Source: Gnetum montanum
Lineage: Eukaryota > Streptophyta > Gnetopsida > Gnetales > Gnetaceae
Length of the DNA: 64,000 bases
NCBI GenBank assembly: GCA_015680685.1
Contig: MNCI01001065.1
Location: 1,280,768-1,344,767 of the forward strand
Direction of reading: 5' to 3'
Position 1 is the first letter of the stretch; every line of letters starts with the position of its first letter. Under the pieces are notes generated by a model that saw only the letters and a list, made by a program, of their open reading frames with translations, searched no databases and was not told the origin of the DNA. Positions 32,819-45,682 of this stretch are shown in pieces. The translations under genes and the position numbers were made by a program.

Positions 32819-35800
32819 ATGGCTATGCATGAGCCAATCCTCTCACCTTAAGTCCTCACAGGGCCTCATGGAAATATCAAGTGATACATTGACCTACATT
32901 GCCTAGACCTTGAGCCTATAGCTTACAATGAATACATCGCATCTATAGAGGCACCACTAAACTAGCCTGACCATTTAGTTAAGGCTCTTGATCTAGAGGC
33001 AAGAAACATCATAGAGGATCCTATTGTTTAGATCCTCATGGCTACACCTAATGGCTAGGTGAAAACACTAAAGCTAAGCTTCTTGCTAGAGCCCTAGCAT
33101 GCCCAAGACATCGCTAAGGTGCTAAATGATAACTTCAAGGAATTTTCATGATCATACAAGGACATGCCAAGCCAAGATCCTTGTCTAGTCCAACACAATA
33201 TCATTCTTGATCCTTGAATTAAACTAGTAAAACAAAAAGCACACAAATTTAGACCTAAGGTGGCATTGGCCATCCATGATGAAATCACCAAGCTTTATAA
33301 ATTTGGTTTCATCTAGGCTATTGACTATGTAGACTAGGTCTCCAACATTGTACTTGTGCCTAAGAAAAATAGAAGTATATGCATTTGTATAGACTTCTGG
33401 GACCTAAACAAGATGACTATTAAGGATGACTTCCTAGTGCCCAGTATTGATCAACTAATTGATACCATGAGCGGGGATGCCTTTTTATCCTTTATGGTTG
33501 GGTTTTTGGACTACAACCAAATTAGGATCAACCTTGAGCACTAACTCAGCATAACTTTTATGACCCCTTGGGGCATGTTCTGCTATACCATGATGCCCTT
33601 TGGACTTAAGAACATAGGAGCAACATATCAATGCATAATGACATATATCTTTAGTGGTTACATGATAAGCTTACTCAATGACTACATTGATGACATCATA
33701 GTTAAGTCCAAAGTGACCAAGAATCATGCAAGTGATTTAGACTTAGTGTTCAAACATTGCTTAAAACACGATCCTAGGTTGAACCCCAAGAAGTGTGTTT
33801 TCAGCATTAGAATGGGCCAGATGCTCAAGTTTGTAGTATCCAATGTAGGAATATGCATAGACCTTGACATGGTTAAGGCCATAACCAACTTATCTCATCA
33901 CCCAACCTTAAAGAGCTGTGAGGGTTGCAAGGTAGGTTACAATTCATATGTAGGTTTATCACCTGGTTGATCAATAAGCTACAACCAATGCAACATATAC
34001 TCAAGAAAGGCACCCACTTCAAGTGAATAGCTTAATGCCAACAAGCATTTTTAACAACCTTAAGCAAGAGTTGGCACAATTTCCTATGGTCCACCTTCAA
34101 CAAGGAGATAAACCTGTTTACATCTACCTTGCTACTTCTAACACGTCCATCACTTCTCTACTTTGTTAGAAGTGAGATGATGGCATAGAGGTCCCGGTTT
34201 ACCACTTAAGCCATGAATTAGTAGCCCATGAAGTGAAATACAATGATGCAGAAAAGCATTGCCTCACCTTGGTCTTCTCACTAAAGAAGTAGAGGCATTA
34301 ACATTTTCATAGTTAAGTTAATATTATTTGCAAAAAAAACATACTCTGAGTGATCACAATGAACATCTATGAAAGTATTTGCATTACACATTGGAAAGCA
34401 ATAATACTAGAATTTGACCTAAATTATAGAGTTCAAGCCTTAACAAAAGGGTAAGCTATAGCTGCAAAACTCATGGCTTCACCCATAAATGATCAAGCAA
34501 CCATAGACCTAGAATTCCTATATGAGCATGTTAATAGTGTTAGCCAAGTTCTCAACAATTAGGAGGAAATCCTACATTTTGATAGAGATTCAACTTACCA
34601 AGGGGGTATCACCACTACCACTATTACATTTTCCTCCAAGGAGATCCAATCCTTCACATATCATTTTTCATTTCCTTGTACTAACAACATTGCAGAGTAT
34701 GAAGGTCTCCTCTGAGGTATCCTCGCAGCACATAACTTAGGGATCCAACACATAGTAATCTGAGGCAACTCATAATTAGTGATCAACCAGGTGATAGAGG
34801 TTGACACCTACAAGGTTCAACATTTTTAGCCTTACTGTGACTTGGCAGATAACTTGCTTCAACACTTTGCAACTACCGATGTCCAAAATATTCCCTGAAA
34901 AAAAATGCCAAAGCTAATGCACTAGCAATATTAGCCCTAAGTATTGCACCTAACATGTTTCACACATTTCCCACCTCAATGGTGGATTGCACTGTGCCTA
35001 TCATGCAAATCACTGATGTTACATCCATAGCCACAATAAGCACAACCCCTATAGGAGAATGACATGACATCATCAAGGCATACCTTCTACAAGGTGAGCC
35101 TCTGCAACATTTGACTACTACAAAAAAATAAGTAGTACACAAATGTTCATAGTAGTACATCATCATGGGTGATAACACATTATGCCACAAATCCTATGAC
35201 GGCATACTGCTAACCTGCATAAGCAATAGTGAAGTGCAAACAATCGTTGAGCAAGTGCACAAGGGACTATGTGAAGGTCACATAGCACCTAGGGCAATGA
35301 TAATGAAAATTAAATAGTTAGGCTATTCTTGTTCTTATATGGAGTGTGATTGTGTCTTGAAGGTTAAAACATGCAACATTTGTCAATGGCATGGCAACCT
35401 AATTCATGTGCCACTGACTGAACTGCAGATAGTGAAAATCACATGGCCATTTCAATATTGGGGCTTGGACATCATCAGACCCATAATGCCTAAGTTCTTA
35501 GTATGGCATAGCTTCATAATAACCACAAGCTAGTATTTCACCAAGTCAATTGAGGCTATTCCCCTCAGAAAGACAACATTGCAACAAGTTTGCAAATTTT
35601 TGCTAGATAACATAGTGACCCATTTCATCTTACCCATGAACATAGTAATAGATAATGGGACACAAATTAGTAGTGTTGAAACTAAAGCCTTTTGTGAATT
35701 CTTTGGCATCAAACATTCCTTTTCGTCACCATACTACCCTTAGGCAAGTGGCCAAGTAGAGGCCATGAATAAAGTCATCATCAATCTTCTTAAGAAGTTG

Positions 35801-36300
35801 CTAAGTAATAGTAAACAATGATGGGATAGGCAACTAGTCTATGTACTCTAGGCCTATTGCACAACATGCTGAAAATGATAGGTAAGATGCCTTATAGCCT
35901 TCTTTACGGATCTGAAGCAATTTTCCTGCTTGAATTGTAGGTTTCATCACGCTGGATAATCCTCTTGAACTTCATCAAAAAAACTCAAAGTAATGAGTTG
36001 AGAACCATAGACATTAACAAAGTAGATGAGGAGTGCATGTAAATGCTTGATTTCATTAAATGGTACTACAAAAAGTAATGGAAAAAGAATTTTCATAACC
36101 ACCATTAGCTCCTTGTCAAGAAAGGGGACCTAGTCCTAAAGGCCATTTGCAAATCCACGGATAAGTTCTTAGACAATTGGGAAGGGCCTTTCATGGTCAC
36201 TAAGGCCTATGAAAATGGGGCATTTAAGCTTGTTGATCAAGACAAAAATGAGTTTTATAATTCAGTGAATCATTTGTACATAAAGTTGTACTACACCTAG
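32819..36300 (+). pseudogene. TatC-2 pol (RT, RNase H, second RNase H, integrase)
   Basis: Heavily decayed plus-strand pol. RT: IKDDFLVPSIDQLI, FMVGFLDYNQIRI (the catalytic Asp of the usual FMDGFSGYNQI is Val), MMPFGLKNIGATYQ, DYIDDIIVKSK near 33680-33715. Second RNase H: CTNNIAEYEGLL near 34680-34710. Integrase: WPFQYWGLDIIRPIMP near 35440-35490, a DNGTQISSVE-like stretch near 35650, AMNKVIINLLKKLL near 35770, and a C-terminus to about 36300. Numerous stops of CAR-to-TAR and TGG-to-TAG type. Confidence 0.85.
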
Positions 36301-37060
36301 CATGCAACAACATACATCAACAAAACAAGATAAGCATTCATCCACTATGATGTTAAACTAGCATAGCACATCTACCACAATGCTAAACTAGCATACAACA
36401 TGTCCACTATTACATTAAATTGGCAAAGCATTCATCTACTATGATGCTAAATTGGCAAACCATTTGTTTGCTATGATGTTAAAATAGCATAGCTTATCCA
36501 CTATGATGTTAAACTAGTGCACACATATAACTCATCCGCTATAATGTTAAACTGGCACAACATGCATTTACCATGACACTAAACTAGCACAGAGACAACA
36601 CATTTGCTATGATGTTAAACTGACATAGCACAAGTCTACTATGATGCTAAACTAGCATAACATTCATCCACTACGATGTTAAACTAGCATAACATTCATT
36701 TACTATGATGTTAAATTGGCATCCAAACCTCTCATCTGCCATGATGCTAAACTACCATAGCTCATCCTTGGGTCACAATGTTAAACTAGCATAATAAGTC
36801 ATCCACTATGATGTTAAACTAGCATAGCATGTCCACTATGACATTAAACTAGCATAAAAATTCATTTTCCATGACTCTAAATTGGCACAACTCATCCTTG
36901 GGTCATGACGTTAAACTGGCATAACATACATTTTCTATGATGGTAAATTGGCATAGCACACTTTTGCTACAATGTTAAAACTAGCACATAGTAGTCCACT
37001 AGGACTATAAACTAGCATACCATGATCTACCAAGATTTTAAACTAGGTTCAAGGTCACCC
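36300..37060 (+). repeat. Structured repeats after integrase (TatC-2), about 30 units
   Basis: Repeating CATCCACTATGATGTTAAAC + TAGCATAGCA or TGGCA, 25-35 bp apart. The core CATC-CACTAT-GATG is a 4-bp stem with a 6-nt loop; variants have GTC-CACTAT-GAC. Confidence 0.85.
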
Positions 37061-38505
37061 AAGCATAGTTCTACAAGCAAGCAAGTGAGAATAATTCTAC
37101 CTCCCCCCTTATCCAACACCCCCCCACACACTCTTTTTTGCACCACATGGGCAGGGATATTGCAATATCAAAATGGAACACCCATAATCGGTGTAGCCTT
37201 TGAAGCACTTATAGCATCATTTCCCCCCTACCATTTTGCTATATTTTCAAGCGCTTGCCATCGGTTTGGCCTTTGAAGCACTTGTAGCATCATGGACCCC
37301 ACCATTTTTCTGGTTCCTTGACCACTTTCCATCACCTCGGACTTTAGAGTCCTCATAGCATCATTACCCCTAGGCATTTTGCTAGTTTTTCGAGCACTTG
37401 CCATTGATTTATCCTTTGGAGAATTTGCAACATCATCGGCCCTAGCATTTTATTTTCATTTTATTTTTGGTATTTTTCTTGTATTCTCGAAGTTATGTTT
37501 ATAGGGCCCTAAGGTAGTCATTTAAAGGAACATCTCATCACAGTAGCAAGTTACCACATTGTCTTGATGTGAACGATTGGACTAGTTGAGCCTCTCAAGA
37601 GTGCACATCTTTGATACCATGTTATAGCTTACCTACCTCCATCCCTATGTCTTGATACTTTTCATTCCCCTACATATTCAAGACTACAAACCCCTCTGAC
37701 ACATATGTGCTGTGACCAGATGGCATCCTTTGCAAGTTAAACCATAGAACCCAAGATGAACATAACATAAGTTGTTTTATGGGGTGCATCTATTGGCTGG
37801 TCAAAGCCTAGGTGAATGTAACACAAGTCATCCCAAGGATAAAACACTTGTCCTACAAATGCAATGTGGTTTTGAAAACATCAAAGTAAAGCCCGTCTAG
37901 TGGCACATAGTCCACTTGATGGAACACATCCCGCAGTTAGCATTTAGCAATGTGTAGAACCCAAAGAAGGTTCACCCTATAGCAAAAAAAATAAAAAATA
38001 AAAGAAAGCAACAAAAAAGATTAAAAAAAGGAGAAAAAGCATGAGTGCTACAATTTCACAACCAATCAGGCCCTAAATCTAAACTGACTCTCTCATGAGC
38101 ACTCTAACGAGATGTCAACGTTTTCAGGGGTAAGCCACCCTAGTGCCATGGACACCATCAGCTACGTTGAGTCTACATATTACATTATGATACCTCTCAT
38201 GAGCACTCTGATGAGAGGTCAACATTTTTAGGGGTAAGCCATCCTAGTTCCATGGTCATCGTCAGCCATGCTAACTCTGCATCTTACATTATGACACCTT
38301 GTTTGCACTTCATCTCCTCTTTTATCCCCAAAAAATTATCTACATCTTTTACTCCTAGCATATCACTATCCACATCACTCTTGAGCATGGTGTAATGACA
38401 CCTGATTAGGTATTAAAGAGTGATGTTGGTGCTAGGCCTGCTATGGTGTTTTGCCATTCTTTGCCAATGTCTCTCAACCACTCCTCCAAATATCAACAAA
38501 GATCA
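37061..38505 (+). other. TatC-2 3' untranslated region
   Basis: No supported gene. Shares blocks with 25381-26733. It contains two similar ~120-bp segments (ACTCTCTCATGAGCACTCTAACGAG.. near 38085 and CTCTCATGAGCACTCTGATGAG near 38190). A degenerate polypurine tract (ATCAACAAAGATC) lies near 38491. Confidence 0.4.
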
Positions 38506-40174
38506 AATTCGGGCTACAACGTCTTGACTAAAAATTTTCCTAAGTGTCAACATGAGGCCACTTTCTACAAATTTTTCTAAGTGCTAGGACTACACTCTCC
38601 ACTACCCTAGAGCATAGTCAACCCAGTGGAGAGCATAGTCAGCTCCAAATTTGAATTTTTTGCACATTTGCCAAAGTGTCACCATGAAGCTAGAAGCTAT
38701 AGAATTTTCTAATTGATGAGACTATGTTCTCAACTGCCCTAGAGTATAGTTAGCTTAGTAGAGAGCATAGTCAATAACAAAGGCTAGTGTTGCAATTTTT
38801 TCCAAGTGTCAAGCTAGCTAATGTAGAATTTTCTAAGTGCTGAAACTATGCTCTTCACTACCCTTGAGCGTAGTCAGCATGAAGGCCATTTTTTGCAAAT
38901 TTTTCTAAGTGTTGAGACTATGCTCTTCACCAACCTAGAGCATAGTCAAGTATAGTCAACTAGAAGTTAGTTTTTGTCAGTTTTGACAAGTGTTGGGACT
39001 ACACTCACTACTAGTCAAGAGCATAGTTTGCCTCCCATGGAAAGCGTAGTTAGCACATTGTCATATTTTGCAAAATTTTTCTAAGTGTTGGACTACACTC
39101 TCCCATAGTCTAGAGCATAGTCAAGCATAGTTGGTTAGAATAGCATCCAAAGGCCTTCCCAACACAGCATTGGCACTCAACTCAACTTCAACACACCTTC
39201 AAAAAGCATATTTAGCAAAATGCATTTTTTTTGTATCACCTTTTTAGTCCCCAAGTTGTAACTACAGTTGACCCCATCTAAGATAGTGGAGAGCATAGTA
39301 TTCAAAGTTGCATTTATTTTAAGTACATTGTGGTTCCCTAGGCACATGCACATGCACTTGGCAATGTAGGCATAGTCTTGCAGTCTCACAGAGTTCAGCA
39401 GAATAGAGCAGAGTATAACACTACTTATCTCAATGGAGAACATAGTTGGATGATAGCATAGTTCCAACCATTCCATTATCGCATTTTAGGGGTTGGCAAA
39501 AATTTTGGTTGAGAAATTTGAAGCAGATGGACAAACTTGAGCATTTTGGCACTTTGGGCACATAAAAAATTCAAAGGCACACTAGTGAACCAAAGAAAGC
39601 CAAGGTTGCACACCACTATAGCTCACTATAGGACATCACACACTATAATAGCCAACTCAGTAGGCATAGACATTATAACAAAATGTCAATATTCATGATC
39701 AGACATCCCAAAGACTATGACTATTCTATCCACTATGTCTATTGTACACCACATACCTTCTCACCCCTTCTAAAGTTGATAATGCCCAACCTCATAGAGG
39801 TGGTGTTCCATTCTCTCTTACTCTCTTTCTACATATTTTTAGCATTTTTACTTTACATTTTCAGCATTTTACTTGCATTTACTATTGTTTTCATGCATAG
39901 CCATGCTTGGGTGATGGTCCCTACATATTGGCACCTCCGTTTTGACCTAAAACCCTTAACTATGCTCACCTCCATTAACACTGCTGACACTATTGGCATC
40001 GCATGAACACCTAGCATCATTTTGCATTACATTTGGTAAGTCCCTCTTTAATTGACAAGACCATTGAAGGCACCCTATCTACACCTCTAGCACGCCCTCA
40101 TGTGGACTCGAGGTTAATACTATGCAGCTGTGAACCCCTTAGTGCTCCAATCGTCAACATTTTTAGTTGCTACA
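38506..40174 (+). repeat. 3' LTR of TatC-2
   Basis: The left edge is approximate because the TGAAACACC start is eroded; the right edge is GTTGCTACA at 40174. The first half holds a series of long hairpins: GACTATGCTCT, about 10 nt, then AGAGCATAGTC, at roughly 120-bp spacing (near 38590, 38710, 38850, 38930, 39065). A U5-like end AAGTCCCTCTTTAATTGACA lies near 40040. Confidence 0.7.
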
Positions 40175-41556
40175 GTAGTCATCATGGAGGCCTAGTTTTT
40201 GCAGATTTTTTCTAAGTGTTGAGATGATGCTCTCCACTAGCTCAGAGTGTAGCCAAGCGTACTCAACTAGAAACTAATTTCTACAAGTTTTGACAAGTAT
40301 TGGGAATATGATCATCCTCAGTCAAGAGCATAATCAGCCTCTCTTAGAGAGCGTAGTCAGCACATAGCCATTTTTTGCAAAAGTTTTCTAAGTATGGGAC
40401 TATGCTCTCCTGCAGTCCAAAGTGTAGTTAAGTGTAGTTAGCTAGAACAGCCTCAAAAGGCCTCTATAATGTAGCACCAACATTTATCTCAGCTCTAACT
40501 CACCTCCAACAAGCATAGTTAGCAAAATGCATCTTTGTTGTATCCCTTTTGTCCCCAAAATTGTAACTATGCTTAACCGAAAATAAGATAGTGAAGAGCG
40601 TAGTCCCAAAGTGTAGTCTCCAAAGTTGCATTTTTTTAGGTAAATGTGATCCTCTCAACACATATACATGCACATGGTAACATAGTCACAATCTCACAAT
40701 CTCGTAAATTCTGGCAAAGCATAACACTACTAGCCTCAATGGAGAGCATAGTTGGATGACAGCATAGTCCCAATCATCCCACTGCCATGTGGCAGCCATA
40801 TTCCACCTTTTACTAAACCTAGCCCTATAAATATCCCACCCTCAATGTTTTAGGGGTGGGAAAAATAGAAGCAAGTTAGAAAATTTTGGCAAGTTGGCAA
40901 ACTTGAGAATTTTGGAATTTTGGATGGACAAAAAACCAAAGGCACACTAGCAAACTATAGAGGTAGAGTTGCATACCGCTATAGGACATCACAACCCACT
41001 TCACATCACAGTTATCAACTCGACAAGCATAGACACCATAATGGAACATTAGTCTTCATGGCCAAATACTCCCAAGACTATGACTATGCTATCCACTATG
41101 CCTATTGTACATTGTGTACCTTCTAATCCCTCTTGGTGTTAACTATGCTCAACCCTATCTGGGATGGTATTTCTCTATCCTTCTCTTCCTTTCTTTGCAT
41201 TTTTAGCATTTTACTAACATTTCTAGCATTTCATTCACGTTTTCTACTATTTGAACACATAGCTATGCTTGGGTGGTAATTCTTGCACATTCAAACCTCC
41301 ATTTTTGAGTTAACCTATCTATTCTCAACCCTGTTAACACCATTGACATTGCACAAACACTTAGCATCATTTTGCATTAGCATCATAGCTAACTATACAA
41401 CACACCCATTTGCATTTGGTAAGTCCCTATTCATTCAACAAGATTATTCAGGACGCCTCATCTCTACCTCAAGCTAACCCTCATGTGAATGTAGGTTCAA
41501 ACTATGTGCTTATGAACCTCTTGGTGTTCTAGCTGTTGATGTTTATGGTTGCTACA
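40175..41556 (+). repeat. Second, 5'-truncated C-type LTR in tandem
   Basis: Begins at a position equal to 38868 of the preceding LTR (GTAGTCATCATGGAGGCC versus GTAGTCAGCATGAAGGCC) and ends GGTTGCTACA at 41556. TATAAATAT at 40826-40834. Either an unequal-recombination product or the end of another element. Confidence 0.7.
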
Positions 41557-43679
41557 AGATGTAGTGAAATCTACCAGTTAGCTGGGCAATGCATTGAACA
41601 TGTTAGGCACTATGCTAAGGGCTAATGTTCCAAGTGCATCAGTAATAGCATTTTTACTCCAAGGAACATGTTGGACATCAAAAACTGGAAAGTGCTGGAG
41701 GAAGTGTTTTGCAAGGTCGTAGGAAGACTATAAATGTTGTGCTTTGTAGGCATAAACCTCTACTACCTAATTGACCAATAGTTGTGAATCACCTCAGATC
41801 ATATATGCATTGGATCCCTAGGTCATGTGCTACAAGGATACCTCAGAGGAGACCTTCATACTCCACCACATTGTTGGTGCAAAGAAATGTGAAATGATAT
41901 ATGAAGGGTTAGATCTTCCTAGAGGGAAATGTGATAATAGTAGTAGTGCTATCCCCTTGAGAGGTTGAAGCTCCATCAAAATGTAGGAGTGCCTCATAGT
42001 TGTTAGGCACTTGGCTAATACTACTAACATGCTCATCCAAGAACTCAGGGTCTATGGTAGCTTGATCATCTATTGATGAGGTTGTCAGTTATGTGACTAT
42101 AACTTGACATTTCGTTGAGGTTTGCATGACGTAATGTAGGTCAAAATCAATTGTTATTTCATTCCACTATGCAATGTAACTACTTCTATAGATATTCATT
42201 GTTATAGCTTGGAGTACGTTGTTCTTGAAAATGATGTTAACTTGGCTAGGAAAGAGGTAATTCCTTCACTTGTTTAGTGAGAAGACTAGGACAAGGTAAT
42301 ACTTCTCCACATTGTTGCATCTCATTTCATGTGCTACTAATGAATTACTTTGGTAGTATACCAAGACCTCTATGTTTTTGTCTCACTTTTGGCAAAGCAA
42401 AGAAGTGATGGACATGTTGAAAGTGACAAGGTAGATGTAAAAAGGCTTATCTCCTTACACAGGGTGAACCATAGGCAATTGAGATAGCTCTTGCTTAATG
42501 TTGACAAATGCTTGTTGACACTAAGTTGTCCACTCGAAGTGGACTTGAGAAAATGTTGCATTCGTTGTAGCTTGTCTATTAACCAAGTGATAAACCTACT
42601 TATGAATTGTATTCTACCTTGCAACCCTCATAGCTCCTTAAGGTTAGCCTATGGTGCTAAGTTGGTTATGGCCTTAACCTTATTGGGATCTATGCGTATA
42701 CCTATTTCAGATACTACAAAGTTGACCATCCTACTTGTTTTGATGCCAAAAATTCACTTCTTGGGGTTTAGCCTAAGCTTGTGTTTTAGGCAATGTTTAA
42801 GCACTAAGTCTAAGTAATTTGCATGCTTGTGGGCCACTTTGGACTTAACTGCTATATCATCTATGTAGTCATTAAGCAAACTTAGCATGTAGTCACTAAA
42901 GATGTAGGTAAGGCATCATTGTGTAGCAAAACATACCCTAGGGGTCATGAAGGTTGTACTGAGCTAATGCTCAAGGTTAATCCTAATCTGGTTGTAGCTT
43001 GAGAACCCATCCATGAAGGACAACAAAGCATGTCTAACTGTGGTATTGATTAGTTGATCAATACTAGGCAATGGGAAGCAATCTTTGATAGTTGCCTTGT
43101 TTAGTTCTCGAAATTCTATGCAAATGTGTATACTTCCATTTTTCTCAGGCACAACTATGATGTTGGAGACCCAATACACATAGTTAATAGCCTAGATGAA
43201 ACCAACTTTGTAAGGCTTAGTGATCCTGTTGGCAACACCACCTTAGGTCAAACCTTGCATGGTTTCTTCTTAACTAGTTTGATAAAAGGATTAAGGATGA
43301 TGTTGTGTTGGACTAGCTAGGGATTTAGGCCTATCATGTCCTTGTATGACCATGAAAATGCTTTGATGTTATCATTAAGCACTCTAGCAATGTCTTGATC
43401 ATGTTGGGGTTCTAGCTAGAAGCTTAGTTTCAACATTCTTGCCTCACCATTATGTGCTACCATAGGAATCTTGACAAGGGAATCCTCCATGACATCCCCT
43501 ACCTCTAGGTCAAGAGCCTTAACTAGATGGTCAGGTCAATCTAGTACTTCTAATAATGCTATGTGCTCATTTTAGGTTGTAGGCTCGAGGTCTAGGCAAT
43601 GAGGGTTAATGCATCACTTAATATCACCATAGGGCCCTATGAGGACCAAAGGTGAGGAGATTTGCTCTTGCATAGCCAT
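41557..43679 (-). pseudogene. TatC-4 pol remnant (RT to second RNase H)
   Basis: Minus-strand pol from the ATG at 43679. RT pieces: WVSNIIVVPEKNGSIHICIEF-like near 43100-43180, SFMDGFSSYNQIRINL near 42970-43030, then QGRIQFISRFI near 42600. The RNase H and second RNase H regions run to 41560 (equivalent of 10050 in TatB-2). Integrase and 3' LTR are absent: the LTR ending at 41556 abuts it. Many stops and indels. Confidence 0.75.
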
Positions 43680-43687
43680 GATGTGTT

Positions 43688-43715
43688 CCTACAAAATAAA
43701 ATAGAAAAATGTCAA
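43688..43715 (-). promoter_or_regulatory. Predicted 3' splice site before TatC-4 RT
   Basis: Minus strand ATTTTTCTATTTTATTTTGTAG, AG at 43690-43689, nine bases before the ATG at 43679. The best-looking of the four acceptors. Confidence 0.65.
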
Positions 43716-43799
43716 GTGGCACTTGTTTTAACAAAATTAATATGCACATCTGAGAAAAATAAAATCCAATGAAATTTGCAAGGCACTATGGAAGGTAAA

Positions 43800-43880
43800 C
43801 ATGTTTGTGCTAGTTTTAGGCCTTGGCAGGCCATATGCATGCCAATTTTAGGTCTTAGCAGACTAAGAATGTGCCAAACA
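43800..43880. repeat. Structured repeats on the RT side of the cargo gene (TatC-4)
   Basis: TAGTTTTAGGCCTTGGCAGGCC and ATTTTAGGTCTTAGCAGACT: two units with GGCC/GGCC and GTC/GAC stems. Confidence 0.7.
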
Positions 43881-43969
43881 TGCCATTGTGAGGAGGGCTA
43901 GCCATTCTCAAGGAGTAGAATTAACTCATGCATTAGCAAGGTAGTGAAAAATCATTTTTGCAGGCTTAA

Positions 43970-45680
43970 AATGGTTGACTATGCTCTCATCCAACTATGA
44001 TCTCCACTAGGCATTTGGTGGTAAGTGTAGTCCTAAGTTGGTGGATCATTAAATGACCTTGGGAGGGCATATAGGCATAGTTTTACCATGGTAACTTATC
44101 ATTTTTGACATTTCATCATGATGTTGAGAGTGTAGTCTTGCTACTACTTCTGCCTTTGTCATTAGTGGAGAGCATAGTCCCAAGGAAGATGACATGTTGG
44201 AGCACATGCACTCACCCAAGGCTGAAAAAGGTTGCCGAGGGGAAGATGGCACTAAGTTACCTACCACAAGCACACATGGAGGGGAGGAGGCCATCCACAT
44301 TAGCTAGGTACTTTGACTACACTCTCTCCCTTTGTTCTTGTTTCTATTTGTTTTTGCAATTTTTGGAGGGTTTCAGTGTTGTAAGGAGAGTAGTCCTATA
44401 GTGTAGCTTGTGTGCCCTACCATGGTGGTGGCCATCATGGCCATGTGCTACTAGGGTACAATGAAGAGAGGGGAGATAGGGTTTTGCATTGCTACATTCC
44501 CTCTCTTGTTTCATCCCCTCCTTTTCATGCTTGGGCTCTCTAAGGCCTCACAAATCATGCTCTATGATGTAGCCTCAGAGGCCTTGGTTTCCATCTACAC
44601 TAGGGGGGGCCACTACTACAATCCATGCAAGGGTTTTTTCATTTTCTTACTATTTTTCATCATGGCTATGTGGTATTAGGACCTTGCACATCACATGCTA
44701 TGGCATGGCCATGGGGACCATGGCTGCCATTGCATACTACAGCACAACCACAGGGGGCTATAGTTGTAGTTATACACCATGACATGGCCACAAGGGGCCA
44801 TGACCACGATTGCATGTCGAATTATTTTTTGTTTGTTTGTTTTTCTTTTTTGTGTTGGAAGGCATGGGGTTTAGTGATGTAGCTGCCAACATGCATTGAG
44901 TCTTTATTTTTTTCACATTTTTTTGGGTTTTATCCTTTCCTTGTTTCATGTGGTGCAAGGCTTTGGGCCCTATGCACTGTGCATTGTAGAATAGCCACAA
45001 GGGCCATGAATTTCATCACGCTCTATAGGGCATAGCCATAATCGATGCTGGGGGTTCTAATAGTAGTGGGGGCAATACTGAAATCTATTTTTATGCTATC
45101 TATGCATGCACATTCTCTCTCTCATCTTTTTTATTTTTCACTTTAGGAAGAGCCCTACAAACTATGCTTTAGATTATAGGTGTAGGGCCATTGGCATCAT
45201 GAGTAGGATTTTTGGGCTTTGACTATTGCACCCATGGTTGTGGCTAGGGCAATGGTAGTGAGAGAGAGGAATTGCTATAGCTAAGCCTAGCCAACATGAC
45301 AAGCACAACATGGTATGAGACTACACTCTCCATGGCCATGGGTTGAAGCTATGCTCTCTACACGTCGAGAGTTGAGAGGGTAGTTACCATAAGTGTTAGT
45401 CAAAATTTCTATTTTTGGAACTATGCTCTTCACTGAGGTAGTCTAGAGTTCGAAAAAATTTGTTAATCTTGGGTTATGTTAAGCCTATGAAGTATGTTGT
45501 ACCCTAGTAAGTGCTAGGCACATCAAACAAGTTAATTAACATCCTATACCCATGGGACCTTTGGATGTATAGTTAAAATAAGGCATTTTTGCTAATTTAT
45601 GTTAATAATTTATAATGTGTATATCAAAATTTTGCATCTATGCATGTATACTAATGCTTTGCCTATTGCTTGATGATTAT
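43970..45680 (+). other. TatC-4 cargo 5' region and intron 1
   Basis: Contains GACTATGCTCTC, GGAGAGCATAGTCC, GGACTACACTCTCC-like half-sites (43975-44030, 44160, 45310-45370, 45420) as in the C-type LTR. Also a run of CATGGCCACAAGGGGCCATG-like inverted units (44690-45050). Exon 1 of the cargo was not located. Open frames here are not shared with the other copies. Confidence 0.4.
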
Positions 45681-45682
45681 AG

